Source: Plumapathes pennacea | Taxonomy: Eukaryota > Cnidaria > Anthozoa > Antipatharia > Myriopathidae | Direction of reading: 5' to 3' | DNA length: 64,000 nucleotides | Assembly (NCBI GenBank): GCA_964036295.1 | Contig: OZ038468.1 | Location: 10,364,183 to 10,428,182 of the forward strand | Part shown: piece after piece, positions 54,700-64,000 of the stretch | How the letters are laid out: the number at the start of each line of letters is the position of its first letter | Position numbering within the stretch: position 1 is the first letter of the stretch | Made by a program: the position numbers and the translations under genes | Notes under the pieces: model-generated | Database searches by the model: none | Told to the model about the DNA's origin: nothing | What the model saw: only the letters and a program-made list of their open reading frames with translations

Positions 54700-55428
54700 A
54701 GTTACTGACATTGGCTTTCCATCCAAATCTGAAGGCCAATGTCCGTAACATATTGCGCAGGGGTGAGACCTGCACAATTTGTCATGGATTTGGCTTTCGC
54801 TGCCAAAAGTCTCTTGATGCAATACCCCTGATTGTGTCTTGCTGCAAGATGCAACAGGGTGTCATCGTATGTTCCTTCTGTAACGCACTCTGTCTTTGCG
54901 TCAGCATGTGCTCCATATCTAACGAGAGCGTCCACACAAGAGGAGTGCCTGTATAATGCAGCAGAATGGAGTTGACATCTGCTCCCTGTCTTAGAAGCGC
55001 CTCAAGACACCCCAAATGGCCAGATTCTGCAGCATGGTGAAGGGGAACCTTCACAGGAATATAAAGCGGATGTGGGGTCTGTATGAGGGAGGGTCCACCA
55101 TGGCATTGTGGTCCAACAACAGCTCCTTGCATGAAACGTGACCATGGTGAACAGATAAGTGTAATGTTATCCAGCCCCCCTTTGCTCTTACATTTGGATC
55201 TGCTCCACATTGGAGCAGAACTTGGACACATTTAATGTGGCCATCCCTTGCCACGTAATGTAAAGGAGTCCAGCCCCTCGTCTGCTCTGCTGCGTTCGCC
55301 TCAGCCCCTCAGTCCGCCTCAGACCCAGCTTTTAGGGCCTCTGTGAGCCCCCAGGCATTGCCTTTGCGCAGCGCTCTGATCAAACTAACCCGGCTTCCTT
55401 CCGCACTCCCAGCCACACAATTCCCCAT
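54700..55428 (-). pseudogene. Ankyrin-repeat protein, single exon, broken
   Basis: The start ATG at 55428 gives MGNCVAGSAEGSRV, an N-myristoylation-type start. A TGA follows at about residue 40 (EAD*GAE). Ankyrin repeats are WTPLHYVARDGHIKCVQVLL with CGADPNV, then VPLHHAAESGHLGCLEALLR with GADVN, then a repeat with ALVRYGAHADAK and LLHLAARHNQGYCIKRLLAA. Frame changes at about 55090 and 54930 separate them. The end is TPAQYVTDIGLQIWMESQCQ. Such proteins mediate protein contacts, often as adaptors; no effector domain is seen. With no introns it could be a retrocopy, or intact in reality if the frameshifts are sequence errors. Confidence 0.6.
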
Positions 55429-55439
55429 TTCAAGCAGGG

Positions 55440-56018
55440 AGCAATCTGACTCACTAAACTAAATTTGGTATTTCTGTATGTCAATCGTAATTTGTGGCGT
55501 CTCACAGGCACCATTATGTGCTAACTTGATTCACACTTTCTTTCCCTCAAAGCGAACACCATTGTGAGGCGAACACCTCTGTTAACCAGTCACTCAAATC
55601 TCCGGCCTGAGGGGTAAAAATATGACAGACATAGAACAGAAAACTTATTCGTGTAAAGCGAAGAATTTGTTTGAGGAAATCTGAAGAGACCAATGGTGTT
55701 AATCAGAGAACGTAACTTGTTTTAAACACTGACTATTATTGACCTAGCCGACGACTTCCACGCAGAACATGCCTTTATCCGCCTTTAAATAGTAGATTCC
55801 TGGTTCACAAGTCCCCGTTATGACACAGTCCACACTTCCGGACAACGAATGAACAGAAATAGTGATTAGAAGTAAGAGAGATGGAATATGTACCTTCTGG
55901 GACAAACCCCACCTCACCTAACCTCATGCTAGCACATTTTTTAATTCTTGAGAAAGTTTTAATTTTTAAAAATTGATTTTTAAAATTAGTTAAGAACGTA
56001 ATGTAATAAATCAAAAAC
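55440..56018. other. No recognised genes; upstream of the Polinton polymerase
   Basis: No Polinton terminal inverted repeat was found here. Confidence 0.4.
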
Positions 56019-59000
56019 ATGACTACTTTAAATGAACTTAGAAAAGGAATTGCAAAAGAGTTAGGTATTAAAGGGAGGTGGAAAATGAATAAGCCACAGC
56101 TTGAAGAAGCAATTTTAAGAGCTCAAGATGAGAAGAAGGTGATTGAAAAACCAATACCTAAACCAAGGACTATTCTTCCTAAAGGAGTTAAACCAAAACC
56201 TAAATCTAGGAATATTATTCATGAAGGAGTTAAACCAATTCCTACTCCAAGAAAAGAGGAAAGTTGGTTAGATTGGTTTGTGAAGAGTTTAAGAAGAGCT
56301 GGTGAAGGACTTATTAATTTTATTCCAGAAGGTAAAGTTAGGGATAGTGCAAAGAAGCTATTAAACCATATTAAAAGAAATGAGGAAGCAATATCTAAAC
56401 CAAAATCAAAGGAACAAGAAAAACAACCAGAGCCAGAAGTGAAAGAGTATCCTAGAGGGAAAATTAAAAATATTAGGATTAGAGGACAACAACAAATGGA
56501 TATTCCAACATTTTTTAACAGAAATAAAAAAAGGATATTGGAAAAAATTCGAGAAATTCCAAAGCCATTCAAGATTAGGTTTGTGTTGTCGTGTGATTAT
56601 AAGATGTTTAAAGATCAAAAGTTTTTAGAAGAATCAATTTATCATCATAGGAGTCAAATTGAGGAGATTTATGAAAGCACTGATATTGAAGAGTTTTACA
56701 AGACAATGTCACAATTTTTGTTGGAGGAGTGAGAGAGATTTGTTAATCGTGGATCTGGTTGGATTTTTGAGAGAGTTGAATATTTAACTATTGAAGTTGA
56801 TGATTTTACTCCAATATCTGGAGGAACTTATATAGATTTACCAAAGAGAATAATGAGTAAGAAGGCAGTGATAAATATTAAAAATAATGATGATGAATGT
56901 TTCAAGTGGTCTATTTTAAGAGCACTTAATTCAAAGAAAGAGCATCCTGAAAGGATAGATTTATCCTTGAGAGAGAAAGTTAAAGATTTCAATTGGGAAG
57001 GTATCAAGTTTCCAGCTGATATTAAGAAAGGACCATTGATTTTTGAGAAAAATAATTTAGGACATAAGATTTGTATAGTTGGATATGATGAAAGTCAACG
57101 AGAGAAAGGAGGATTTTTTCCATTAAGACCTGTTATAGAAGAATTTGACGACAGCAATAGATTTATTACTTTATGAAGGGCATTATTGTGTTATAAATTC
57201 ATTCTCAAGATTATTGAAAAGTCAATATACGAAAAATCGAAATAAGGTGAATATTTGTAGGAATTGTTTTGGTCATTTTTACGACGAATTTTTTGAAGAA
57301 CATAAGAATGTTTGTTTTTCAAACGAAGGATCGATAGCTATAATGCCAACACATGAAAAGGTTTTGTAAGTTTAAAAATTATCACAAGGAGTTCAAACTT
57401 CCTTTTGTAATTTATGCTGATTTTGAGTCTTTCAACAAAGTGATTGTAGACGAAGAGTCTAAGATGAGTGAAGAAACGAAACAAAGATTGTTAAAACTTG
57501 GAATGAAAAAGAGAGAAAATATAGATGATATATTAAAATCAAAATCAGATAAGAAATCTTTTACAACAAATATTCAAGAACATGTTCCATGTGGATTTTC
57601 ATATACAATTGTTTTGATGAAAATCTTATGAAACCAAAACAAGTAGTTTACACAAAAGAAAGTGAATTAACAAATGTTGTTGAAGAGTTTAATTCTATGA
57701 TTGATCAGGAGGTGTTTTGGTAAGAAAGAAAAAGAATTATACCATTCTCAAGAGGTTTGTTACATTTGTGAAGGTTCACAAGGAGAGTTTAATTCTGATG
57801 ATATTAAATTACGAAAAGTTAGAGATCATTGTCATTTAACAGGAAAGTTTAGAGGTGCAGCACATTCTAAATGTAATTTGAAAGTCAGAACACAAAGAAC
57901 GATCCCAATTATTTTTCATAATCTTCAAAATTATGATGCTTATTTGTTTATAAGAGACTTAGCAAAAGATGGAGAAAGAGTCAATTGTATTTCACTTAAT
58001 GAAGAGAAGTATATTTCTTTTACTAAATATGTAAAAGTTGATGAAACTCCTGAAAAAGATAAGAATGGAGAAACGGTAATTAATGAAGATGGTTTAGAGA
58101 AATAGAAATAATTAAATATGCAAGCAAGATTTATTGATAGCTATAAATTTTTGTTGAGCAGTCTTGATGGGATGGTACAGGCACTCGAGGATGAACATTT
58201 TAAAATAGCATCACAATTTTTCAAATATGAAAAGTTTAATCTTTTAAAAAGGAAAGGTGTATTTCCTTATGATTATTTTAACTCTTTTGAAAGATTCAAA
58301 GAAAAAGAGTTACCCCCCATCGAGATGTTTTATTCAATTTTGAATGAAAAGGATATTTCAAATAGTGACTATGAACATGCACAAAAAGTTTGGAAAACTT
58401 TTTATATGAAAAATTTCAAAGAATATCATGATCTTTATTTACGAACGGATGTTTTACTCCTTGCTGATGTTTTTGAAAAATTTCGAAGTGTTTGTTTGAA
58501 ATCTTATGAACTTTATCCTGTCCACTATTATACATCACCCTGGTTTAACTTGGGATGCATTTTTTAAGATGAGTGGGGCTGAACCAGAGTTACTAACGGA
58601 TTATGATATGTTTATGATGTTTGAGAGAGGAATAAGAGGTGGAGTATCAATGATTACTGGGAGATATTCTAAGGCGAATAACAAATATATGAAGAATTAT
58701 GACAAAAAGTTGAAAAGTACGTTTATTAAATATTTGGATGCAAATAATCTTTATGGATTAGCTATGTCAAAAAAGATGCCGTATTCAAACTTTGAGTGGG
58801 TATCACAAGATGTTGTAGATAAGATGAACGGCAACGGCCCTTGAAGAAAATTCCTCCATCAATTCTTGAGGTTGATTTGGAATATCCAAAAGAGTTACAT
58901 GATCTTCACAATGATTACCCATTAGCACCAGAAAGAAGAAAAATAAAGTTGAAAAACTTGTCTCTACTTTTTATGACAAAGAGAGATGTGTGCTTCATCA

Positions 59001-59935
59001 TGAGTTATTGAAATATTATCAGAAAATGGGTTTGAAGATTAAAAAGGTACACAGAATGATCACCTTTGATGAAAAAGATTTCATGAAAGATTACATTTTA
59101 TTTAACACGAAGATGAGAATGGCTGGGAAGACGAAGTTTGAGAAAAACTTTAACAAACTAATGAACAATTCTCTTTTTGGAAAGACTATGGAAAATATTA
59201 GAAATAGAGTAGATATTTGACTTACAACTCATGAATTACAATTTTCTAAGTTAGTCAAAAAGTCTAATTATTGAGGGAGAACAGTTTTTAGTGAAAATTT
59301 GGTTGCCGTTCACATGAGTAAAACTAAGACTTATTACAACAAGCCAATTTACCTTGGAATGGCTATTCTTGATCTTAGTAAATTGATCATGTATGATTTT
59401 CATTATGGTTACATAAAGAAAAAGTAAGCAAGGCTTTTATTCACCGACACAGATTCTTTGACTTATGAAATTGAAACAGAGGATTTTTATAAAGATATTA
59501 CTCCTAATGTGAAAAAAACATTTTGACACTAGTGAGATTTCAAAAGATCATCCAAGTGGTATTCCATCTGGTTTGAATAAAAAAGTACTTAGAATGTTTA
59601 AAGACGAAACAAATGGTGTTGAGATTTTTGAGTTTGTTGGTTTGAGAGCGACGTTGTATGGGATATCTTTGGAATCAAAAGACGATATCAAATGTAAAGG
59701 AATTAATAAGGAAGTAGTCAAGAAAACGATTGGAATGGATCATGAGAGAAGTTTTATTTTCTAAAAAACAGCAAATGAGAGATGGGGAGAATACGTTCTT
59801 ATGGTCATAATTTATTTTCTCAGAGTTAATAAAATTGCACTTTCTGCTGATGATGATAAAAGATACATATTACCAAATGGGATAAACACATTAGCTCTCG
59901 GTCATTATAAAATTACGAGTGCTGCTGCTGCTTAG
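56019..59935 (+). pseudogene. Polinton/Maverick protein-primed DNA polymerase B
   Basis: The start ATG is at 56019 (MTTLNELRKGIAKELGIKG). Motifs in order are: Pro/Lys-rich linker; FVLSCDYKMFKDQ; LYEGHYCVINSFSRLLKSQY with CRNC...CFSNEG; ExoI FVIYADFESF (57400); a zinc/HNH-like CYICEGS...VRDHCHLTGKFRGAAHS (57750-57880); ExoII FHNLQNYDAYLF (57920); ExoIII YLRTDVLLLADVFEKF (58440); motif A YLDANNLYGLAMS (58730); motif B NFNKLMNNSLFGKTMEN (59145); motif C LLFTDTDSLTYE (59435); and the end PNGINTLALGHYKI. Breaks include TGA at 56730, TAG/TAA near 58103-58112, TGA at 59218 and frameshifts near 57160, 57355, 57650, 58540, 58950 and 59515. Catalytic residues remain. It would copy the element using a terminal protein. 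Confidence 0.85.
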
Positions 59936-59953
59936 GATATTTAATTTATGAAA

Positions 59954-60618
59954 TCATTGTTTCAACACAAACTTAGGAAGTAATTCAGTATCTTCTGGAA
60001 TAATCTGTAATTCTTCTCTGACGAATCCTCTTTTTGGTCCATCGTCTAAATAATACAAAACTGGTTGATCTTTTGAAATTGAAGTTTTCTTTAATTCAAA
60101 AACTTTTGTACTCCATATGGGATCAGTAGCTCTCCTTACACTTCCTCCTTCCTCACCAGGAGAAAGTAAATATCTCACTTTTTCACCAGAATCAAGTCTT
60201 TTTTCATCAAATCCAACGGGTCAAGAATAATTTTTTGTTTTTTGTTTAACATTTTTTTCATGATGAGCATTAATTGCTTTCTTAGCAGTCAATCGAATGA
60301 CGTGGTTGTTGATGGTTTTCACGATATTTGGAAGTCTATTCACCCACTTTGTTGATCTACCTTCAGTTAACATTTCGTCAGCGTATTGTTGACTAAATAT
60401 TTTTTCTCCCAATGTTTTGTTTGCTCTCTCAACGAAAGCTTGAGCTCTATGATTACCAGCTTCTGATCTTTTAATTTCAACTTTCTTTTCATTCATTAAA
60501 GTTGTTACAGATCCCATGAATTCTCTTCCTGGATCAACAATCAAAGTCTTTGGCCATTTCAACTTTCTTGAATAATAATAATAAGGTTCGCCTTTATTAT
60601 GATTGCCCATAATCATTT
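59954..60618 (-). pseudogene. Polinton integrase, C-terminal part
   Basis: The frame (60221-60616) reads KWPKTLIVDPGREFMGSV (second catalytic Asp), EIKRSEAGNHRAQAFVERAN (catalytic Glu in VERAN) and the helical end of the integrase core; an in-frame TGA near 60218 separates it from a chromodomain-like C-terminus (YLLSPGEEGG, VFELKKTSISKDQPVLYYL). It faces the polymerase gene with a gap of about 20 bp. The N-terminal half with the first Asp is missing because LINE sequence starts near 60620-60650. Confidence 0.75.
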
Positions 60619-60619
60619 A

Positions 60620-63600
60620 CATGCTTGATGATTTTGTTTTCTATAAGGCAAGAGGTCTCAAGAAGTACCTAGATACTTTTCCTAAGAGACCACTTGTTAC
60701 AATAATATATTATTTATATAGGCCAATTTGAGGTTCTATGTATTGATAAAGCTACAGTATTTAGATTTCATCAGCTATACGACAATAATGATAATCATAA
60801 CAGCAAACGATAATGATGGTAATAACAATATTATAACAGCAATTAATTAATATATATTAATAATAGTAGTTGTGATAGAGATTCATCTGTTAGCTCTTGG
60901 TCTGGATAATGAATTCCTTTAGATGATTTTTGAAAGTGCTAAGGGAATTCTGCAAGCTTTTTAACTTTTCTGGTAACTCATTCCAAACTTTCCCTCCTTT
61001 ATTTTTAAGACTATGTACGCCATAATTAGTTTTGTTGCGATTTTGGCATATGTTCATGCAATATCTTGTATTATACGAATGTATATCTTTGTTAGTAATA
61101 AAGAAATTCTCAAATGATTGTGGTAAGTTGTCTTGATGATATTTAAACATAAATTGTCCTATTAAGAAGTCATTGATCTGATAGATGTTGAGGATTTTGT
61201 ATTTATCAAATAGTGGTTTCGAATGCTCTCTGAATGGTGCAAATGTCAATAATCGGAGGATTTTCTTTTGTATATTAAGTATTGGAATCAGCTTTGTCTT
61301 ATAGGTGTTTCCCCAAACTACATTTCCATAGATTAAATAGGGATTAACCAATGCATAGTAAAGCATGATAGATGTACTCTTATTAACATAATATCTTATT
61401 TTACTCATTATTCCGACTGTTTTAGATATTTTATTCATTACATATGTGATTTGTTGCTTCCAACTTAAATTTTCGTCAATAAACACTCCTAAAAACTTGG
61501 TGCTTTGAACTCGTTTGACTTTTTCCCCATCTACTTTGATTTCTGAAAAATTTAATTTCTCTTTTTTCTTTTTTGATTTAAAAATTATAAAATGGGTTTT
61601 GTTAATATTTAGAGTAAGTTTGTTGACTTTGAGCCAGGTTACAACCTTTTTAAATTCTTGTAGCACCATATCCTGTAATTTTTTTAAGTCATTGTCAGAA
61701 AGAAATAAGTTTGTATCATCAGCAAATAATATAAATGACATTATTTCAGAACATTTATGTATATCATTGATATAGATAAGAAACAACAAAGGACCCAATA
61801 CTGATCCCTGTGGAACTCCACATTTCATTTCCAAACCTTTTGAATGTTGGGATTTATATCTCACTATTTGATTTCTATTACTCAAATAATTTCTAAACCA
61901 TTGTAATGTTAATCCTCTAATTCCATAATATTCCAATTTTTAAATTAGTATTTCATGATTAACTGTGTCAAATGCCTTAGATAGATCAAGGAATATTCCA
62001 ACTGTAAATTTACTTTCGTCAATTGCTCCATTAATTTTTTCAATTAGCTCTATGATAGCTTGGTTTGTTGATTTGTTTTTTTTTCTGAAACCATACTGAT
62101 GCTTGTTTAATATGTCATTTTTGTTAATAAAAGCTATAATTCTTTTATACATTATTTTTTCAAGTATTTTTGAAAAACAAGGTAAAATTGATATAGGTCG
62201 GTAGTTGCTAAAAATGTCATTTTCACCTGATTTATATACTGGGACAACAAGCGATGTTTTTAATTCTTTCGGTATAATTTCTGTTTGGAAAGACAGGTTA
62301 AAAATATGTGCAAGTGGTTCACTAATGTACTTCCCCAGCTGTTTTACCACTTTGGGGCTAATGTCATCATACCCACAACTCTTTGTTTGGTTTAGAGAAA
62401 GCAATTCTTGCTCTATTTCAGTGTGATTAGTTGGGTTTATGAATGCAGTTTTATTGTTGATTTCACTTAGGAATGATGTACAAGTTTTACCAGAATCTTC
62501 ATCTTGAATTTTCTTTGCTAAATTTGGACCAACATTAATGAAGTATTCATTGAATTTATCAGCTATTTCTTTTTCATTTGTTATTTTATTTCCATTAGAC
62601 TTAAATTCATCACATATTTCCTTTCTTTTTTTCCTTCTCAGTATTTCATTTATTGTATTCCAAGTTAGTTTTATGTTGTCCTTGTATTGATTTAGTTTTT
62701 GTTCATAATGATTCTTTTTTGCACATCTGATTAATTTAATCAAATTATTTCGATATGATTTGTATTTATGTTGATTTCTACTGTTTGGGTGTTTTAACAT
62801 CTTTTTGTATAATTTGTTTTTAACTCCTATTGATTTAACAATTCCTTTTGTTATCCATGGGCTTTTATTCTTATTTATTTTACTAGTTATTTTCTTTAAT
62901 GGAAAGTTCTTCTCATAGTATTTGTTGAGAGTTGTAGAAAACACTGAATATGCATCTTGTGGATTTTGTAACTTGAACACTTCTTCCCATGAAATTTCAT
63001 CTAAATCTTGTTTGAGGTTGTTTATGTTAACATCTGTTAATTTTCTAATTGTAGTTGATTTTATTTTGCTTGTATCTTTAGCTGTCTCACTGTATACAAT
63101 ATGAAATATTGGGAAATGGTCTGAAAGATCAGTAAAAAAGAGACCATTAATGGATTGTGTGTCTGATCCATTGTGAAATATATTGTCTATAATAGTTGCT
63201 GTACTACGAGTCATCCTTGTAGGTTTTGTTATCATTGGTAAGTAGAAAGATGAATATAACTGTTGAGTAAACTGACTAGAAATATTATTAGAGTTTGTTT
63301 TTAGAAGATCAATATTAAAATCTCCCAAAAGGTAACACAGTTTGTTTCATTGTCAATTTTCTCTATGATTGAGTTAATATTATCTTGAAATTTTTCATAG
63401 TTATTGTTTGGTGGTCTGTAAATTACACCTATGATTGTGTTTTTTGTTTTATCTGATATTATTTCAATGAAGAGTGATTCTATAGTGTTTTCAATATTTG
63501 AGTTGAGGTCATGTCTGATTTTATAGTGAATGCCCTCTTTAATATAGAAGCATACTCCACCTCCTGATTTATTTTCTCTGGTAATACTTTCAAAACAATA

Positions 63601-64000
63601 TCCTGGTATAGACATATAATCAGCTGCTGTATCTTTTTTTATCCATGTCTCTGTTAAACCAATTACAGAAAATTGAAATTGTAGTGTGTCTAGAAATTGT
63701 GTGAAATCATCATATTTGTTATTTAGACTTCTAATATTTTGGTGTAGGATTGAAAAATTCTTAGATTTTAGGTCATGTTTTTGTTTAATACCTTTGAAGT
63801 CATTTGGAAAATAATATTCACATGTATTTGTATTAATTATATCTGTTTGTGTATGGAAATTTAAATCCGGATCTATGTTATCATCATTACTTGCTGAGAA
63901 AGAGGTTGATTCGTTTAGTTCAAAGGGATTAAAAATTAACTGCTCTAATCTTTCAAGATTCAGTCTTGTTAATTGATTTGAGTTTTGAAGGGTTGTGTCT
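60620..64000 (-). mobile_element. CR1/L2-like LINE, 5' part off the right edge
   Basis: ORF2 runs from beyond 64000 to 60890, followed by about 250 bp of AT-rich 3' untranslated sequence. It has the same orientation as the Polinton integrase that it cuts at about 60618-60650. The exact 3' end and target duplication could not be read because the far side is off the window. Confidence 0.8.
60890..64000 (-). pseudogene. LINE ORF2: AP-type endonuclease and reverse transcriptase
   Basis: From the right edge: NFSILHQNIRSLNNKYDDF (endonuclease start, near 63740), FSVIGLTETWIKKD, GGGVCFYIKEGI, VIYRPPNNNYEKF, then a one-base shift near 63340 to LGDFNIDLLKTNS, RSTATIIDNIF and TDLSDHFPIFH. The RT follows: VVPVYKSGENDIFSNYRPIS, NKHQYGFRKKNKST, FLDLSKAFDTVNHEILI, a TAA at 61937-61939, then GVPQGSVLGPLLFLIYINDI and ILFADDTNLF with the catalytic FADD. 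The end FKNKGGKVWNELPEKLK has the usual C-terminal pattern. Only one stop and one frameshift break it, so it is young. It would nick DNA and copy its RNA at the cut. Confidence 0.9.

Noticed and set aside
1..64000. Bacterial or viral origin of the window
   Set aside because: Spliced genes, LTR retrotransposons, LINEs and Harbinger elements indicate a eukaryotic nuclear genome; the Polinton genes are endogenous broken copies.

Overview
This is eukaryotic, AT-rich, intron-bearing nuclear DNA. The mix of elements (BEL/Pao, Ty3/Gypsy, Penelope-like, CR1/L2-like LINEs, Polinton/Maverick, PIF/Harbinger, Helitron relics, Kolobok-like, a CACTA-like element and an eukaryotic integrase-type transposon) suggests an invertebrate, most likely a cnidarian such as a stony coral. 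The organism is an inference. No complete single-copy host gene is clear; the window is mostly nested and broken transposable elements. No tRNA, rRNA or CRISPR was seen.

Layout. 1-6281: nearly complete DNA transposon (left end about 45-50 bp off the window) with long imperfect terminal inverted repeats, a two-exon DDE transposase (+) and, convergent to it, a multi-exon gene (-) for a UBZ-type zinc finger plus HECT E3 ubiquitin ligase. It sits in a Helitron-type Rep fragment (6282-6750). 7120-9976: two overlapping broken Penelope-like copies plus a LINE 3' end. 10730-12965: decayed Polinton DNA polymerase, split by a 433-bp TTAA-flanked MITE. 12970-14100: gene relics, including a PIF1-type helicase. 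14471-16678: no genes seen. 16679-18574: a deleted relative of the first transposon with both ends and a 6-bp target duplication. 18770-25341: Ty3/Gypsy element (-) with 144-bp LTRs. 25830-27175: THAP/Kolobok-like relic beside a PIF/Harbinger relic. 28623-33915: multi-exon gene of unknown function, split by a 3362-bp CACTA-like element (29018-32379) carrying its own four-exon gene. 35080-36555: truncated LINE. 36570-41200: Harbinger transposase, Myb-like partner ORF, a repeat-rich protein fragment and an inverted-repeat pair. 42308-42931: exon resembling a GTF2I repeat. 45237-52297: BEL/Pao element with 506-507-bp LTRs and CCGGT target duplication. 53804-54534: 731-bp MITE. 54700-55428: broken ankyrin-repeat gene. 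56019-60618: second Polinton, polymerase (+) and integrase (-), the integrase cut by a LINE that runs off the right edge (60650-64000, -).

How it fits together. Insertions are layered: the HECT transposon in a Helitron, the TTAA MITE in a Polinton, the CACTA-like element in an unknown gene, the LINE in a Polinton. The best candidate for an undescribed system is the HECT-bearing transposon group: two diverged copies share ends starting TACGGTG, dense ~20-bp subterminal repeats, the same transposase family and HECT sequence. Nearly every long reading frame has one to three single-base frameshifts or stops, even in elements whose LTRs are about 98.6-98.8% identical, so some breaks may be assembly errors.
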